Assembly: GCF_000002985.6 (NCBI RefSeq)
Contig: NC_003284.9
Location: 12,524,001-12,588,000, forward strand
From: Caenorhabditis elegans
Lineage: Eukaryota > Nematoda > Chromadorea > Rhabditida > Rhabditidae
Reading direction: 5' to 3'
Length of the DNA: 64,000 nt
The translations under genes were made by a program, and so were the position numbers. This document shows, piece by piece, positions 49,841 through 60,406 of the stretch. How positions within the stretch are numbered: position 1 is the first letter of the stretch; the number at the start of each line of letters is the position of its first letter. A model generated the notes under the pieces. The model did no database searches. It had not been told where the DNA came from and saw only the letters and a program-made list of their open reading frames with translations.

Positions 49841-50040
49841 TTCTAGTAACGTAAACAAACTCATTGATTGGTACAGACGTTTTCGTTACTGTGAGCACCT
49901 CTCCCCTCAAGCCTTCTTCCCCCAACTGTTGCTGCGCCCACGCGCATAACACTTTCTTCTCTATCCCCTTCTTCTCTATCTCTCGCACACTAACTGATCG
50001 ACATGGACCATGCCACTCATCTTTATTTCATCTTTTTTAA
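49841..50040 (+). promoter_or_regulatory. Conserved upstream block of gene A with a forkhead-type site
   Basis: This block is about 75-80% identical to 55592-55795 upstream of gene B. It includes a GTAAACAA site (49851-49858), which matches the DAF-16/FOXO-type forkhead element; copy B has GTAAACAT. Then come TCATTGATTGGT, CGTTACTGTGAGC and a CT-rich tract. Preservation in both copies at the same distance from each gene suggests promoter or 5' leader function. That is inference. Confidence 0.5.
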
Positions 50041-50064
50041 AATTTTTTCTAACTATTTTTTCAG

Positions 50065-50159
50065 GACAATGCCTTTTTACTGTGAGCAGAAAAAGGTTGT
50101 CATCGCTTTTGGAATTCAGCAAAACTTTGAAGATCTAGATAACTCTGTATTGTCAGCAC
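50065..50159 (+). other. Candidate 5' exon of gene A
   Basis: It follows a strong CTATTTTTTCAG acceptor, with ATG four bases in, and stays open for 30 codons (MPFYCEQKKVVIAFGIQQNF ...) to a CAC|GTATGG donor. The homologous block in copy B (55812-55941) keeps the acceptor and the GTATG donor but has a TAG and no in-frame ATG. Joining it directly to the exon at 51156 would hit a stop, so an intermediate exon would be needed or this is untranslated leader. Confidence 0.3.
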
Positions 50160-51162
50160 GTATGGCACTGTCTTCTGTCACTTTTATACAATTCTAATTG
50201 GACTTCTATCAGATAATTCTCACAGATATTTGGCTCGCGCTAGTTGAAAAAAATTTGATTTTGGCTACCACAACCATTTGTTTTGGTATTGGATTGCTAC
50301 ATCGCAGGGTCAAACCAGGCCACCTGGTTGATACATTTCCGCTTCTCATTCCTAAAGTTTCATTAGTTTTTGTAGTTAACACTGCCCAGCACATTTTTGT
50401 CTATACCGCGCTGTTGAATGAACGAGATATAAAGCATGATTTTCCATTCAAGTTGAGAATACAGTTTGCCATTATCAAATTGCTACAAGCTACGTTTATT
50501 CGTGGAGATTACTATTGATCCGACAGTCCTTTACATAAAACAACTGCTTACTTTTTAACTGAGTTTCTAATTTATTAAGGTTAGCCTGATCCTCATTTTT
50601 GCTTTGGACCATTCGAAAATTTTACATAAGACTCGCTTTTACTGCTATTTTATCATCATTTTATTGATATTTCTATATTTCTTATATCATTTGCATAAAA
50701 AAGTTGTTCAAAACTTACTATTTTCAGAATCACTTCAAAGCGTCGTCGGAACTTTTTCCACAAAATATCGAAATGGACAAAAAGCAAGTTTTAATGAATT
50801 TCTATTTTGTAGACTATGTGCTGTAACGTTAAAAAAAACTCGAAAACTATCGCAAATACCGATTTTTAGTTTAGAGACAGAATAATCAATAACAGTGATT
50901 ATCTTTATTAACACGTCCCAATTTTGAAATTTGGTTTCTCTTCAAAAATTCTGAAATACTTGGATTCAGAATACAGTTTCGAAATGCGTTTTTGGTCAAG
51001 TTAACAAACTCAAAGCTAAAAAATAACTCCATATAACGTCATCACTAAGAAATAACATACATTACCAACATCAAAACATCAGAACTCCATCTATCACAAA
51101 TGTTTTGAATTCCTCATTCCATGCAGATGTGTTCAACGAAAATCGATTTTTTTAGGTATCAA

Positions 51163-53209
51163 ATGAAAAATGAACAGAATCAAAATGATGAGAATGGCGT
51201 AAACGATTGGATTTTCGAATTTGTACAAAAGTAAGTTGTTCATAACTTCAAACATTGTTATAAGAAATACGATAAGGATTTATTATTTGAATTTCTAAAA
51301 TGGTGTTTTTTAAAAATTTATTCAACGATAATGAAAGTTTCAAGAGCAGATCTTGATGTTAGTTATGTTCAAACTTCAAACACAATTTTTAAGGTTCGTC
51401 GCCTCACGGCCATCAAATAAACCAATCAACCCAAGCACCATGTAAGTTGTTATAATTTTGAACTGTTTTTTTTCAAGGAGGCTCTTATTATTTCATTTTT
51501 CAAAATTTGGCTATTTCAAAGACTAAGCGGTACGATACATTTTTGTACACCGTTTATTAAAGTTTTTTATTCAGAAACCAGAACAATGATGGAGCTGACC
51601 GAGAAAAAGATGAAAGCTCAAAAAGTAGCCTGTTTCCGTTGAAAAATCAGTGAGTTGTCCAGAATTTCAAATACAGAGTTTTTTATAGTTATACATGGAG
51701 ATCCGAAGGAGGGCTCAAAAACTTGACAAAACATGAACACGTATGAAAAATTTGAATTCTAAAATTTACCTTATTGTAGGTTCTATGCCCTTCAAGCCTC
51801 CAACGAACCACATGCCAATGATCCCATGTAAGCTTTTTTTAAAAGTTTAAACTAAAAACTTAAATTAAACATTTATGAAAGTTGCTATGAAAATTACCTT
51901 AGAACAGAAATCATGTCAACGTTGCGAGGCTTATTTAATTTTTCAATTATTTTCAGGGCATCACTCAAGGTGGAAGTTGCTCATCTCGGTATTGAATCAG
52001 ATACTGAAGAAAGGTTAGTAAAGCTACCGTATTTTTCTTTAAATATTGCTCTTACTTCTTTCAACAACTTCTTTCTTAAGTTCATTGAAAAAAATTGAAC
52101 ATTTTTCAGCGCCCAGTTTTCTCAAGAGGATGCACGAGACTTGGACAGTCCAGAGTGAGAATAATTTTTACTTTTTTTTAAGTTTAAATTTATTAATTTT
52201 AAACAAGAATTCAATTTTCAGGATCGAGTATAACATCAGTATTTGGGAAAATGAGAAAAACAGCCAACAGTCAATGTGAGTTTGAAAGTAAAAAACATTT
52301 AAACATCAAGCATAATCATATTTTTGAAATGAAATGAAATTTCAGTTTTTTTTGTAAAACTTAAAAATTGCTTAAAACTCATAAAGAAAACAAGAAAAAA
52401 AATGACTCTGAAACTTATATGTACTATTTTCAATTGAAAATAAGAGAAATTCACTTTTGTAAAGTTAAAAGCTATACGCAATTTCGAATTTTTTTTGTAA
52501 AAAAACCGTAAATCAAAAATCAGTTTTTAATTTTTGAATATATTTTTTTATTTCAGCCAGAATCATGCTCCCGAAATTCCCCGAAAAGATCAAGATGGTT
52601 ACCTCCTCGAATGCAACCTAAATATTTTTCTCGAAAAACTGGAGCGTTTCTCAGATCCTCAGATAAATCAAAACGGTATGTTTTTTTAATTAAAAAAATA
52701 GAAAAAAAAATAATGCTTTTTCATTTTACACATTTGAAGAGAGAGCATTTTTAAAATTTTTTTTTGCTTTCAAATTTGGAATGGCTCCAAAAGAGCGAAT
52801 TCGATACTGAGACATTCCTTTAAAATTTTTGACTGACTATGAGTACTACAGTTTAAGTTTTTTCATTAAATTTGTATCATTTATTCATTTTACAGAAGGA
52901 GAAGAAATGGGACCCATCCTGCGCGCCTTTTCAACTGAAGTTAAAAGGCGCGTGTATCTTGAGAAAAGCGAAGTTTTGGACGATCAGCCTATTGCCATTG
53001 AATTTCTTGAACTCCGACTTGGCCAGCTTCTCGATGGAAACGATGATCATGCCGTTACTCTCTACACTTTGATGAGCAATAAGATCAAAATTGAACTTGA
53101 TACAGTTCTCCTCAGTCTTATTCTCCATTTGGAATTTAAATTCCGTCAACTTAATGCTGTGGAGTTCGCCACGTTTGAAGCCGAAATGAAGGCTGAGCTG
53201 GGTCTTTAG
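51163..53209 (+). CDS. Tandem paralogue A, unrecognised nematode family
   Basis: Nine exons join without a stop into 275 aa: 51163-51230, 51394-51441, 51575-51649, 51780-51827, 51957-52013, 52110-52154, 52222-52275, 52557-52675, 52896-53209. Every intron is GT-AG. Residues 1-130 are polar and likely disordered, built from small exons. Residues about 172-275 form a helical domain with QPIAIEFLELRLGQL, VLLSLILHLEFKFRQLNAVE and EAEMKAELGL, shared with gene B at 56.7-59.2 kb. I do not recognise the domain, and there is no signal peptide or membrane segment. The start at 51163 is seven bases after a TTTTTTTAG acceptor. The frame is open back to that acceptor and the intron phase there matches gene B, so an upstream coding exon is possible. 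The first seven introns are all in phase 2, which lets exons be gained or lost without a frameshift; exons 2 and 4 (48 bp each) look homologous. Confidence 0.8.
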
Positions 53210-54024
53210 ATTGTGAGCTGGTTGGACGCTTTTTGCGTATTCTTTAATTTAATATTGAGATTTTTCTGGTGTTTTAGTTTTTCAAATTTTCAAATTTCGA
53301 CACTTAAACCTGTTCTCCCAAATTTTATGTGATTCACCATTTCTCTCGATCATGTTTATTATTCCGTGAAATTACCACCTCCATGATGATATTTTCTTTC
53401 CAAATTTACCAATGATTAAAAATTTACTGATTTTATGTAATTTGTGCACAGATCTGGTTTTTGAATCTTTTTGATTTTCATTTCCACCCGATTTCTTCCC
53501 TTGCAGCTCCGATTTGCTTTAATTTCTTAATTTTCCGTCTTCGATTCCTTACTTTTGTCTATCAACCTTTCCAATTATGATAACTTCGCCCCGTTTCTAT
53601 TTTGTTGCAATATTTTACACAGTTTGATTAATTATACAAGTTCATTCAAACAATTTTCGTGCACGAAACTGATTGTTTTTTTGTTTTGATCTTTTTCAAT
53701 TTCCACTTGATTCTTGTCTCATCCCAATTGCTCCGGCTGGCTCAAAACTCTGACCTCTTCATGTATGTTTTTTTTTCAACGTTACCCGTAAATCATTTCA
53801 TTTATGATATCTTCATCCCGTTCATACTTTGCATGTAATGTGTTGCTCAAAACTTACAGTGTTCTTGTACTAAACTGACATTTTATGTATTCTCTGATTT
53901 TCATTCCCATTCAATTTTTTCTCAACGTGGCTTCCCCGATTTTGTATTTGTGCATGTTTGATTTAAACTTATTGTTCTTCCATAAAAACATTGATTCGAT
54001 ATATTCAGATTTATGGATTTCAGG
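53210..54024 (+). other. T-rich 3' flank of gene A
   Basis: Pyrimidine-rich on the plus strand and related to 59214-59800 after gene B; both end in ATATATTCAGATTTATnGATTTCA. Probably 3' UTR and downstream flank. I see no frame worth calling. Confidence 0.4.
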
Positions 54025-54872
54025 TAGGGGTGGCAAGAGTGCGACCTAGGTCGCTAGGTCGCTGTTTTCATTTAGGTCGCATCGCGACCTAGGTCGCATT
54101 GCGACCTGCGACCTAGCGACCTAGGTCGCTTTGCGACCTGCGACCTAGCGACCTAGGTCGCATTGCGACCTGCGACCTAGCGACCTAGGTCGCTTTGCGA
54201 CCTGCGACCTAGCGACCTAGGTCGCTTTGCGACCTGCGAGCTAGCGACCTGGGTCGCATTGCGACCTGCGACCTAGCGACCTAGGTCGCTTTGCGACCTG
54301 CGACCTAGCGACCTAGGTCGCTTTGCGACCTGCGACCTAGCGACCTGGGTCGCTTTGCGACCTGAAGTACTGACATTTTGTGCCCTTTCGGTTTTGATTC
54401 ACTTGAGTTGTTAAAATCTGTATAACTCGAAAACTACATAAGATTGCAGAATATGTATACTAACAAATTGCTACAAATCATTTATTTTACATTGTTTTCG
54501 ATTTCTTATCCATAAGACACCTTGTCGAAAAAAGTTAGAACAGCCGACATAGGCCGGATTTGCTGCTGACTAAAATTGTTTCAACTTGAAAACTATGGTA
54601 CTTATGGGTTTCAATGATTTGTAGCAATTTGTTAGTATACATATTCTGCAATCTTTAGTTTTCGAGTTATACGGATTTTAACAACTCAAGTGAAGCAAAA
54701 CCGAAAGAGAACAAAATGTCGGTAATTCAGGTCGCAATGCGACCTAGGTCGCTAGGTCGCAGGTCGCTAGGTCGCAGGTCGCTAGGTCGCAGGTCGCAAT
54801 GCGACCTAGGTCGCGACGCGACCTAACCCTCTAGGTCGCAGGTCGACCTAGGTCGACCTATAGCCACCCCTA
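54025..54872. mobile_element. hAT-like foldback element with 8-bp target duplication
   Basis: 848 bp bounded by perfect inverted ends TAGGGGTGGC / GCCACCCCTA and flanked by identical ATTTCAGG (54017-54024 and 54873-54880). The ends and the 8-bp duplication point to the hAT superfamily. Inside, GGTCGC-based repeats on each side face each other, and a second inverted pair (about 54362-54480 versus 54620-54735) surrounds a short loop, so most of the element can fold into one hairpin. No transposase is encoded. The paired site in copy B of the segmental duplication (near 59.81 kb) lacks it. Confidence 0.8.
54099..54354. repeat. Eight 32-bp tandem repeats inside the foldback element
   Basis: The motif TTGCGACCTGCGACC begins at 54099 and recurs exactly every 32 bases to 54323; a ninth, partial start is at 54355. 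Units differ at only a few bases (A/T before TTGCG, and CTAGG versus CTGGG). Each unit contains the palindrome AGCGACCTAGGTCGC. The right arm instead has shorter 15-bp units (GCTAGGTCGCAGGTC). Confidence 0.9.
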
Positions 54873-55591
54873 ATTTCAGGAATTTGAGAGTTTCAAGGTA
54901 AACAAGAAAAAACAAAAGGAACAATTGAAAAATCGACATCCAAAGTTTTTGAGACTTTTATTTTGAACAACTTCAGGAAGCTATCTAATTTTTTATTGCG
55001 AAATACAAATTTACCGTATTTTTCCAACTTGTCTCATAGCTCTATCGCTTCACTTTATCAGTTAGTACTTTTGTCATTTTTGGTTTTACCAAAGTTGCAG
55101 CATATGAAATACTTTTTTTTAAAAATGTTTCTCCACAGTTTTTCCGTTTTACCGGCTTACTTTTTTGGCAACAAATTGTTTTGTTTTCAAAACATTGGCT
55201 TTCGTCCTCGGATTTTTGTAAGACTACGTAATAACACTAATTCAAATTCTTTTATGTTTCCCAAAAAGCAGGCAACTTGATTTGAGAAAATTATGGTTAT
55301 AAATTGCAATGTTGTGCTCTGACAAATGTATTCATATATTTATGCATTTATTTCCTTGGCCTTTTTTGTCAAATGAAAATATTTTCAAATCAAGATAAAT
55401 CAAGAATAAAGGCTGAATGTACACACTGTTGATTTTCATACATATTTTCTACTATACTTTTTTTTAGATCCCCAAGTAACTATGACCTTGTGGTTAAGAC
55501 TTTTTGAGAACTCTTTTTTTACGAACAATAACCATCTCACTAACGAGATATGTAATTTGATTTACCACCTTTCGGATACGCGCGTTCACCA

Positions 55592-55795
55592 TTCCAGTAA
55601 TGTAAACATATTCATTGATTGGTGCATCCGCTTTCGTTACTGTGAGCCCCTCTCCTCTCAGGCCTCCTTCCTTCAACTGTTGCTGCGCCCATGCCCATAA
55701 CACTTTCTCTCTATCTCTCTCCCACTCTATCTCTAGCACACTAACTGATCAACATAAACCATGTCGCTCATCTTTATTTTGTCTTTTTTTTTTAC
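55592..55795 (+). promoter_or_regulatory. Conserved upstream block of gene B with a forkhead-type site
   Basis: Counterpart of 49841-50040, with GTAAACA at 55602-55608, TTCATTGATTGGTGC, CGTTACTGTGAGCCCCTCTC and a TCTCTCTATCTC tract. The following TGATTCAG acceptor at 55811 corresponds to the one at 50064 in copy A. Confidence 0.5.
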
Positions 55796-56681
55796 TTTAA
55801 TTGTGATTCAGGACAAATTAACAGACATTTCTCGCTACTAGTTTTTGTATGGAAGTAACTTATATCGGCTGTTCGAACGGAGCAAAGAAATTCATTCAAA
55901 ACTGCATTTACTCGGTTTAAGTGACTCTGTTATTGCCGCTGGTATGATTCCACTTCTGTTTCTGTACGAAATCATCCCTTTAAAAATTAATTTATGTTTC
56001 TGTAAACATTCTGGCAAGAATAATTTTTTTCAGAAAACTTCATCGTCAATTTTTTTTGTTGGAAACAATCAACATGCCCAAGCGGTTAGTTTTCATAAAT
56101 TTTTTATCCTAGGTGATTTCAACGTTGCAAACATTTTGAAAATTAAAAAAAACTAATGCAACGAATAATTGTTGCTTTTAATATGCTTTTGTTCTCAGAC
56201 AGGAAACTCGGCTATTTTCTAAGCTATTGAATCTAGTTAAATAAGAAATATTTGAAACGGAGTTTTAACTGTATGTAAGTTGGCATAGTTTTAGTTTATA
56301 AAATTTAAAAGTTTAATAAGTCTTTACTACTCTAAAAAAGGGAATATTTGAAAATAAATTCAGAAATTGTTTTCCAGTAACTGATGGTTTGAGGAAACTC
56401 GTTTCTTTTTTAACATTCAAAATGGACCACGCCAGTATATGGGTTTTTATGTATGGGTTTTTGGGACCAACTCAATACACATATTATCTTAATTTCATTC
56501 AAAATAATTTTTCGGGGAGGGGCTCCATTTGTTTTTTAAATGTTTGGTGTCACAACCAACATTGAAAAAAAGTAGTTCCCATTTTACATTTTCAATTTTT
56601 TTAAAAGTATCCAACATATATACATCTTACATTTGAAATATAATTGTTTTGAATGCAACATTAAATAAAAGTTATTTTCAG

Positions 56682-59213
56682 AAATAAAAACGACGAACAC
56701 GATGAGCTAGCAAAAAGGAGAAAATCAAACAACTGGCTCTACGAGCTTGATGAACTATTTGAGATCGAAAATATCCAGAAAAAGAATGCCGAATACATGT
56801 AAGTCCTTAGGTTAAAAAATGAAAAAAGCGCTTCATACTGATTTCTTTAAAAGTGGACTACGGCTTGTGGGGATATGATTAAAAGTTATTTAAATCGAGC
56901 TAAAATGATCAAAGATCACGAAAGCATTTTCAAAAAAAAATTGGTATTATTTCAAGTAAAAAAACGGAGAAATCTCAGTTTGCACTATTTTTTAGAAGTC
57001 GTCAATCAAAAAATGTGTTTTCTTCCAGTTTCACGTTCTAGGTAGTTTTGAAACATTCATACTTCAATATTGTCTGCGACACTGCTTTAAAGTTTTCGAC
57101 ACACTCAGTTTCCACTACTTGTCGGTTCGAAATAAAAAAGTTTCGAATTTGTTTTGAAAAGTTTTATTACAGTCATTAAATTATTTTGGCATTGTATTCG
57201 TTTGTAATACTGTTCATTTATATATTATAATTGCAATTTCAGGTTGTTCAAATCGTCACCCCAGAAAAAAAAGAACGTGGACTCCAAGTAAGTGTTTATT
57301 ACATATATCAAATTTTTTCTTAACAGAAGTAATGTTTGAATTAATTAAACATATCAAAATTTTTAAAAGTTTAATTTTCTAAATTTTTAGAGTCGTGCTC
57401 AAACCAGACGTCAACCAACGTGATGTCTTTTTGGAAACTGGAAACAGGTGAGTAGAATTTTTTTTTTTTTTTTGGGTTAAAAAAATTTTTATTTGAATTA
57501 TACTAAATCCTAAACCGAAACTAAATCCGTTTGTCATATTATCCAATTTATATATTTGCAGTTACAATTCGTTCAAATCGTCAGTCCAGAAGCAAAAGAA
57601 CCCGGTCTCCAAGTAAGCGTTTATTACCGTATATTCTCTATACGTGCTGCGATGCAGCACTAAATTCCAGAAACTTTTTGAATGCAGCACTATTATAGAC
57701 TTCAGTACTACTGGAGGCTGCAGCACTAATTTTCGCACCCCTTTGTCAATTGGAGATCGCTAGCTTTTAGTCACAAAATCTCATATTTTAAACACAAATT
57801 CATAAGGAGTGTGAATTTGTGTAGCAAAAATAAATGATACTTCAATTATGTTTATAAATTAAAAGTAATCAAAAACAAAATAAACAAAAACATTACCCAA
57901 AATTTCGAAACTGTTGAGATGACTCTCGCAATAAAAAAGGGGTGCAGCACTAACTTTCTGAAGGCCTGTTGGGGTAAACATTTAGAAAATTTAGAGCGCG
58001 TGAAATAATTTTATTATCAAGGTTTTATTCTAATTTTACAACATTTTAGGGTGATACTCCAACCAGACATCAGTCAACTCAGTGATTCTTCAGATGCGGA
58101 GGACAGGTAATACGAATCGGTTTTAAGTTTCACGTTTACAAATAGTACTGGAACGAATAAAAAATTTTATTTTCAAATACGACAACGAACATTTTTGATT
58201 TAAACATGAAAAGAACGAAAAAGACAAAAAAGTCAATTTTTAGCTGTAAATATGGAATCGAAATCTGGGAAAACGAGGAAAACTGCCAATTGCCAGTGTA
58301 AGTCGAAAAGTTTAATACAATTTTAAAAATTAAATTTCAATATTCTTTCAACAGAAACGCGAACTTTTGAATTTGGCTTCTTCGGGTTATGCTTAAATTT
58401 TTTAATTCTTCAAAATGAAAATAAAATTCAAAAAAATTTCACGATCTTATTCGAATTTAATTACTTTTTTTTTGAAATTAAGACAATTTTTCCCATAATT
58501 TCCTTAGAATTAGCCGTTTTCAAATTAGGACTAGCGGTAGCAAAGTGCTAATGAAGAATATACATACATACTTTTCCAGAGTCGAAATTAAGGAAAAATT
58601 TTTAAAATGTTAAAATTGAAGTTATCAAGCCTACTTAGAATGATTTTCTTCTGATAAATCACATTTTTGCCTATTATTGTTTTTAGTGTTAAAAAGGTTT
58701 TAATTGCAGCAAACAAACACTTCCTGAACAGCCGGAAGAGTTTCACATTGGCCGTATCAAAGCCAATCTGAAATTTCTCATGCAACAATTGAAATATCTC
58801 TCAGGTTGTGAAAATGGTAGGTTTGAATTTGATAAATACATTTTCTGTTTATAAATATTTCACACATTGCCCTGTTTTTAATAGTCACTTTAATTTTTAC
58901 AGGGGAACAACACGCTAACGAAATTTTCAAAAGCCTGCCCGCCCAAGTGTGGGACCGAGCATCTCTCAAGCGAGCAGAAATTGCTGAGGATCTTTTGATC
59001 GCTGAAGAATTTATCGAGGCTCGGCGTGGTCAGCTTGAGCAGGATGATAAACTCAAAGTTTATTTATACAATGTTTTGGAAAATAAACTGAAGAAGGAAA
59101 ATAATCCAGTCCTTCTCACTATTGTTCTTCATTTGGAGAATAAATTTCGGCAGTTGAATGCCGCGGATTTTGCCGCTCTAGAGGCTGCGATGAAGGCTGA
59201 ACTGTGTTTCTAG
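56682..59213 (+). CDS. Tandem paralogue B, unrecognised nematode family (5' end not found)
   Basis: Eight exons join in frame to about 266 aa: 56682-56798, 57243-57287, 57391-57447, 57562-57612, 58050-58106, 58244-58297, 58710-58816, 58903-59213. The first one opens in phase 2 with NKNDEHDELAKRRKSNNWLY and has no in-frame ATG, so at least one upstream exon is missing from the model. The C-terminal ~100 residues (EDLLIAEEFIEARRGQLEQD, VLLTIVLHLENKFRQLNAAD, LEAAMKAELCF) match gene A closely, and the exon encoding GIEIWENEENCQLPV is the same size (54 bp) as its counterpart in A. Exons 2-3 and 4-5 are an internal duplication: FKSSPQKKKNVDS and VVLKPDVNQ versus FKSSVQKQKNPVS and VILQPDISQ. All introns but the last are in phase 2. 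Function unknown; no catalytic motif, signal peptide or membrane segment. AATAAA occurs at 59760-59765. Confidence 0.8.
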
Positions 59214-60406
59214 ATTCCAAATCGGTTTTGACATTCCCGATTATCCTATTTAAATTTTTAGAATTTAAAATTGTTGTTGTTTGTTGATACTATCCTCATT
59301 ACTATGTAATATTGTTGATACTTTTAATCTCTTTTTTCCCGTCATTAAATCTCTTATTCTCTTGCTCAGATGTTCTCTTTTCCCGAAAAACATCCTTTCC
59401 CTTCTACCGTTTCCATTGTTTTCTTCTTCCCTGGCCGCAATTTCATTATTCAGATCTATTGTTTTCTGAACGGACCAATTTATCTCATACTTGATTCACG
59501 ACCTCAATTGAACCATCGGAGTTTGTTCACGTTCCGTTTGATTAAAATCGTCCAACTCCAATTTCAAGCTCAAATATGGTTTCTTCCCTTTTCGGTCCGC
59601 TTAATTTCTTTCTCATTTTATTTGTTCAAGTTGGCTCCGAACGTTTCAATTTTCTTTCATTTTTTCTTACTGTTGTCCTTTAACATTTACAAGTATAATA
59701 TCTTCACTCTTTTTCACATTTTTTATATTCTATCTCCCAAATCATAACTGTTGTTTTCTAATAAACAGAAACAACTATTACTTTATATATTCAGATTTAT
59801 TGATTTCATAAACTTCAGATCTGCAGCTGCAAATTACAAACAAGACAAAAGGAGAAGGGACAGGACTACACGGCAACCTTGCTACTACTTTCGTATTCAT
59901 TATTCCAGAGGGTTTCACAGTGTTATGGTTTGATATTGGGGGTTTTACTACACATGACTAATTTGAAAATGTCTCAAGAAAAAAGAAGCACGGATAAGGA
60001 GTAAAAATTGCAGTGGGAAAATTATGATTATGATTAAGACAAATGGATGGAACATTTAAAAGTAAAAAAATCAGGGATAGATCGTTATGTAAGCAGGGTT
60101 TTCAGGTTATGCCATTTGGTCAGGGAAATGGGAGTTTCAAGAACGGAAGACAGACAGCTTGTAAACTTTAAACAAAAATAGTGAATTGGCATGTTAAGAG
60201 AACTCCTAACGGTACTGGAGGCATTCTAGTTGTAATGAATGTTTGAATTCCAGTTTTGCATTACCACTAGAATGAGTTCGAAATATGGAAATTTGATTAC
60301 TTTAGAAAAAAGTTTAGCACTTAGAAATTAATCTCAAGTTTCAAACACTACGGCTAATGAACGTAAAAATTTGTTCTAATGATATTTGGTTAAGAGATCA
60401 AAGATT
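59214..60406. other. 3' flank of gene B and intergenic DNA
   Basis: T-rich up to about 59.8 kb and related to the flank of gene A. From there to 60.4 kb I see no feature. Plus-strand frames at 59281-59747 are products of T/C-rich composition. Confidence 0.4.

Noticed and set aside
50198..50885. Hydrophobic and basic frames of 106 and 93 codons upstream of gene A
   Set aside because: No ATG in a good context, no counterpart in copy B, and no consistent junctions to the gene A exons.
54099..54354. Satellite or CRISPR-like array of regular repeats
   Set aside because: Units are contiguous without spacers and lie wholly inside a transposon with its own inverted ends and target duplication.
59281..59747. 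Three plus-strand frames rich in Phe, Leu and Ser
   Set aside because: Pure effect of T/C-rich 3' flank sequence; the related flank of gene A does not keep the frames.
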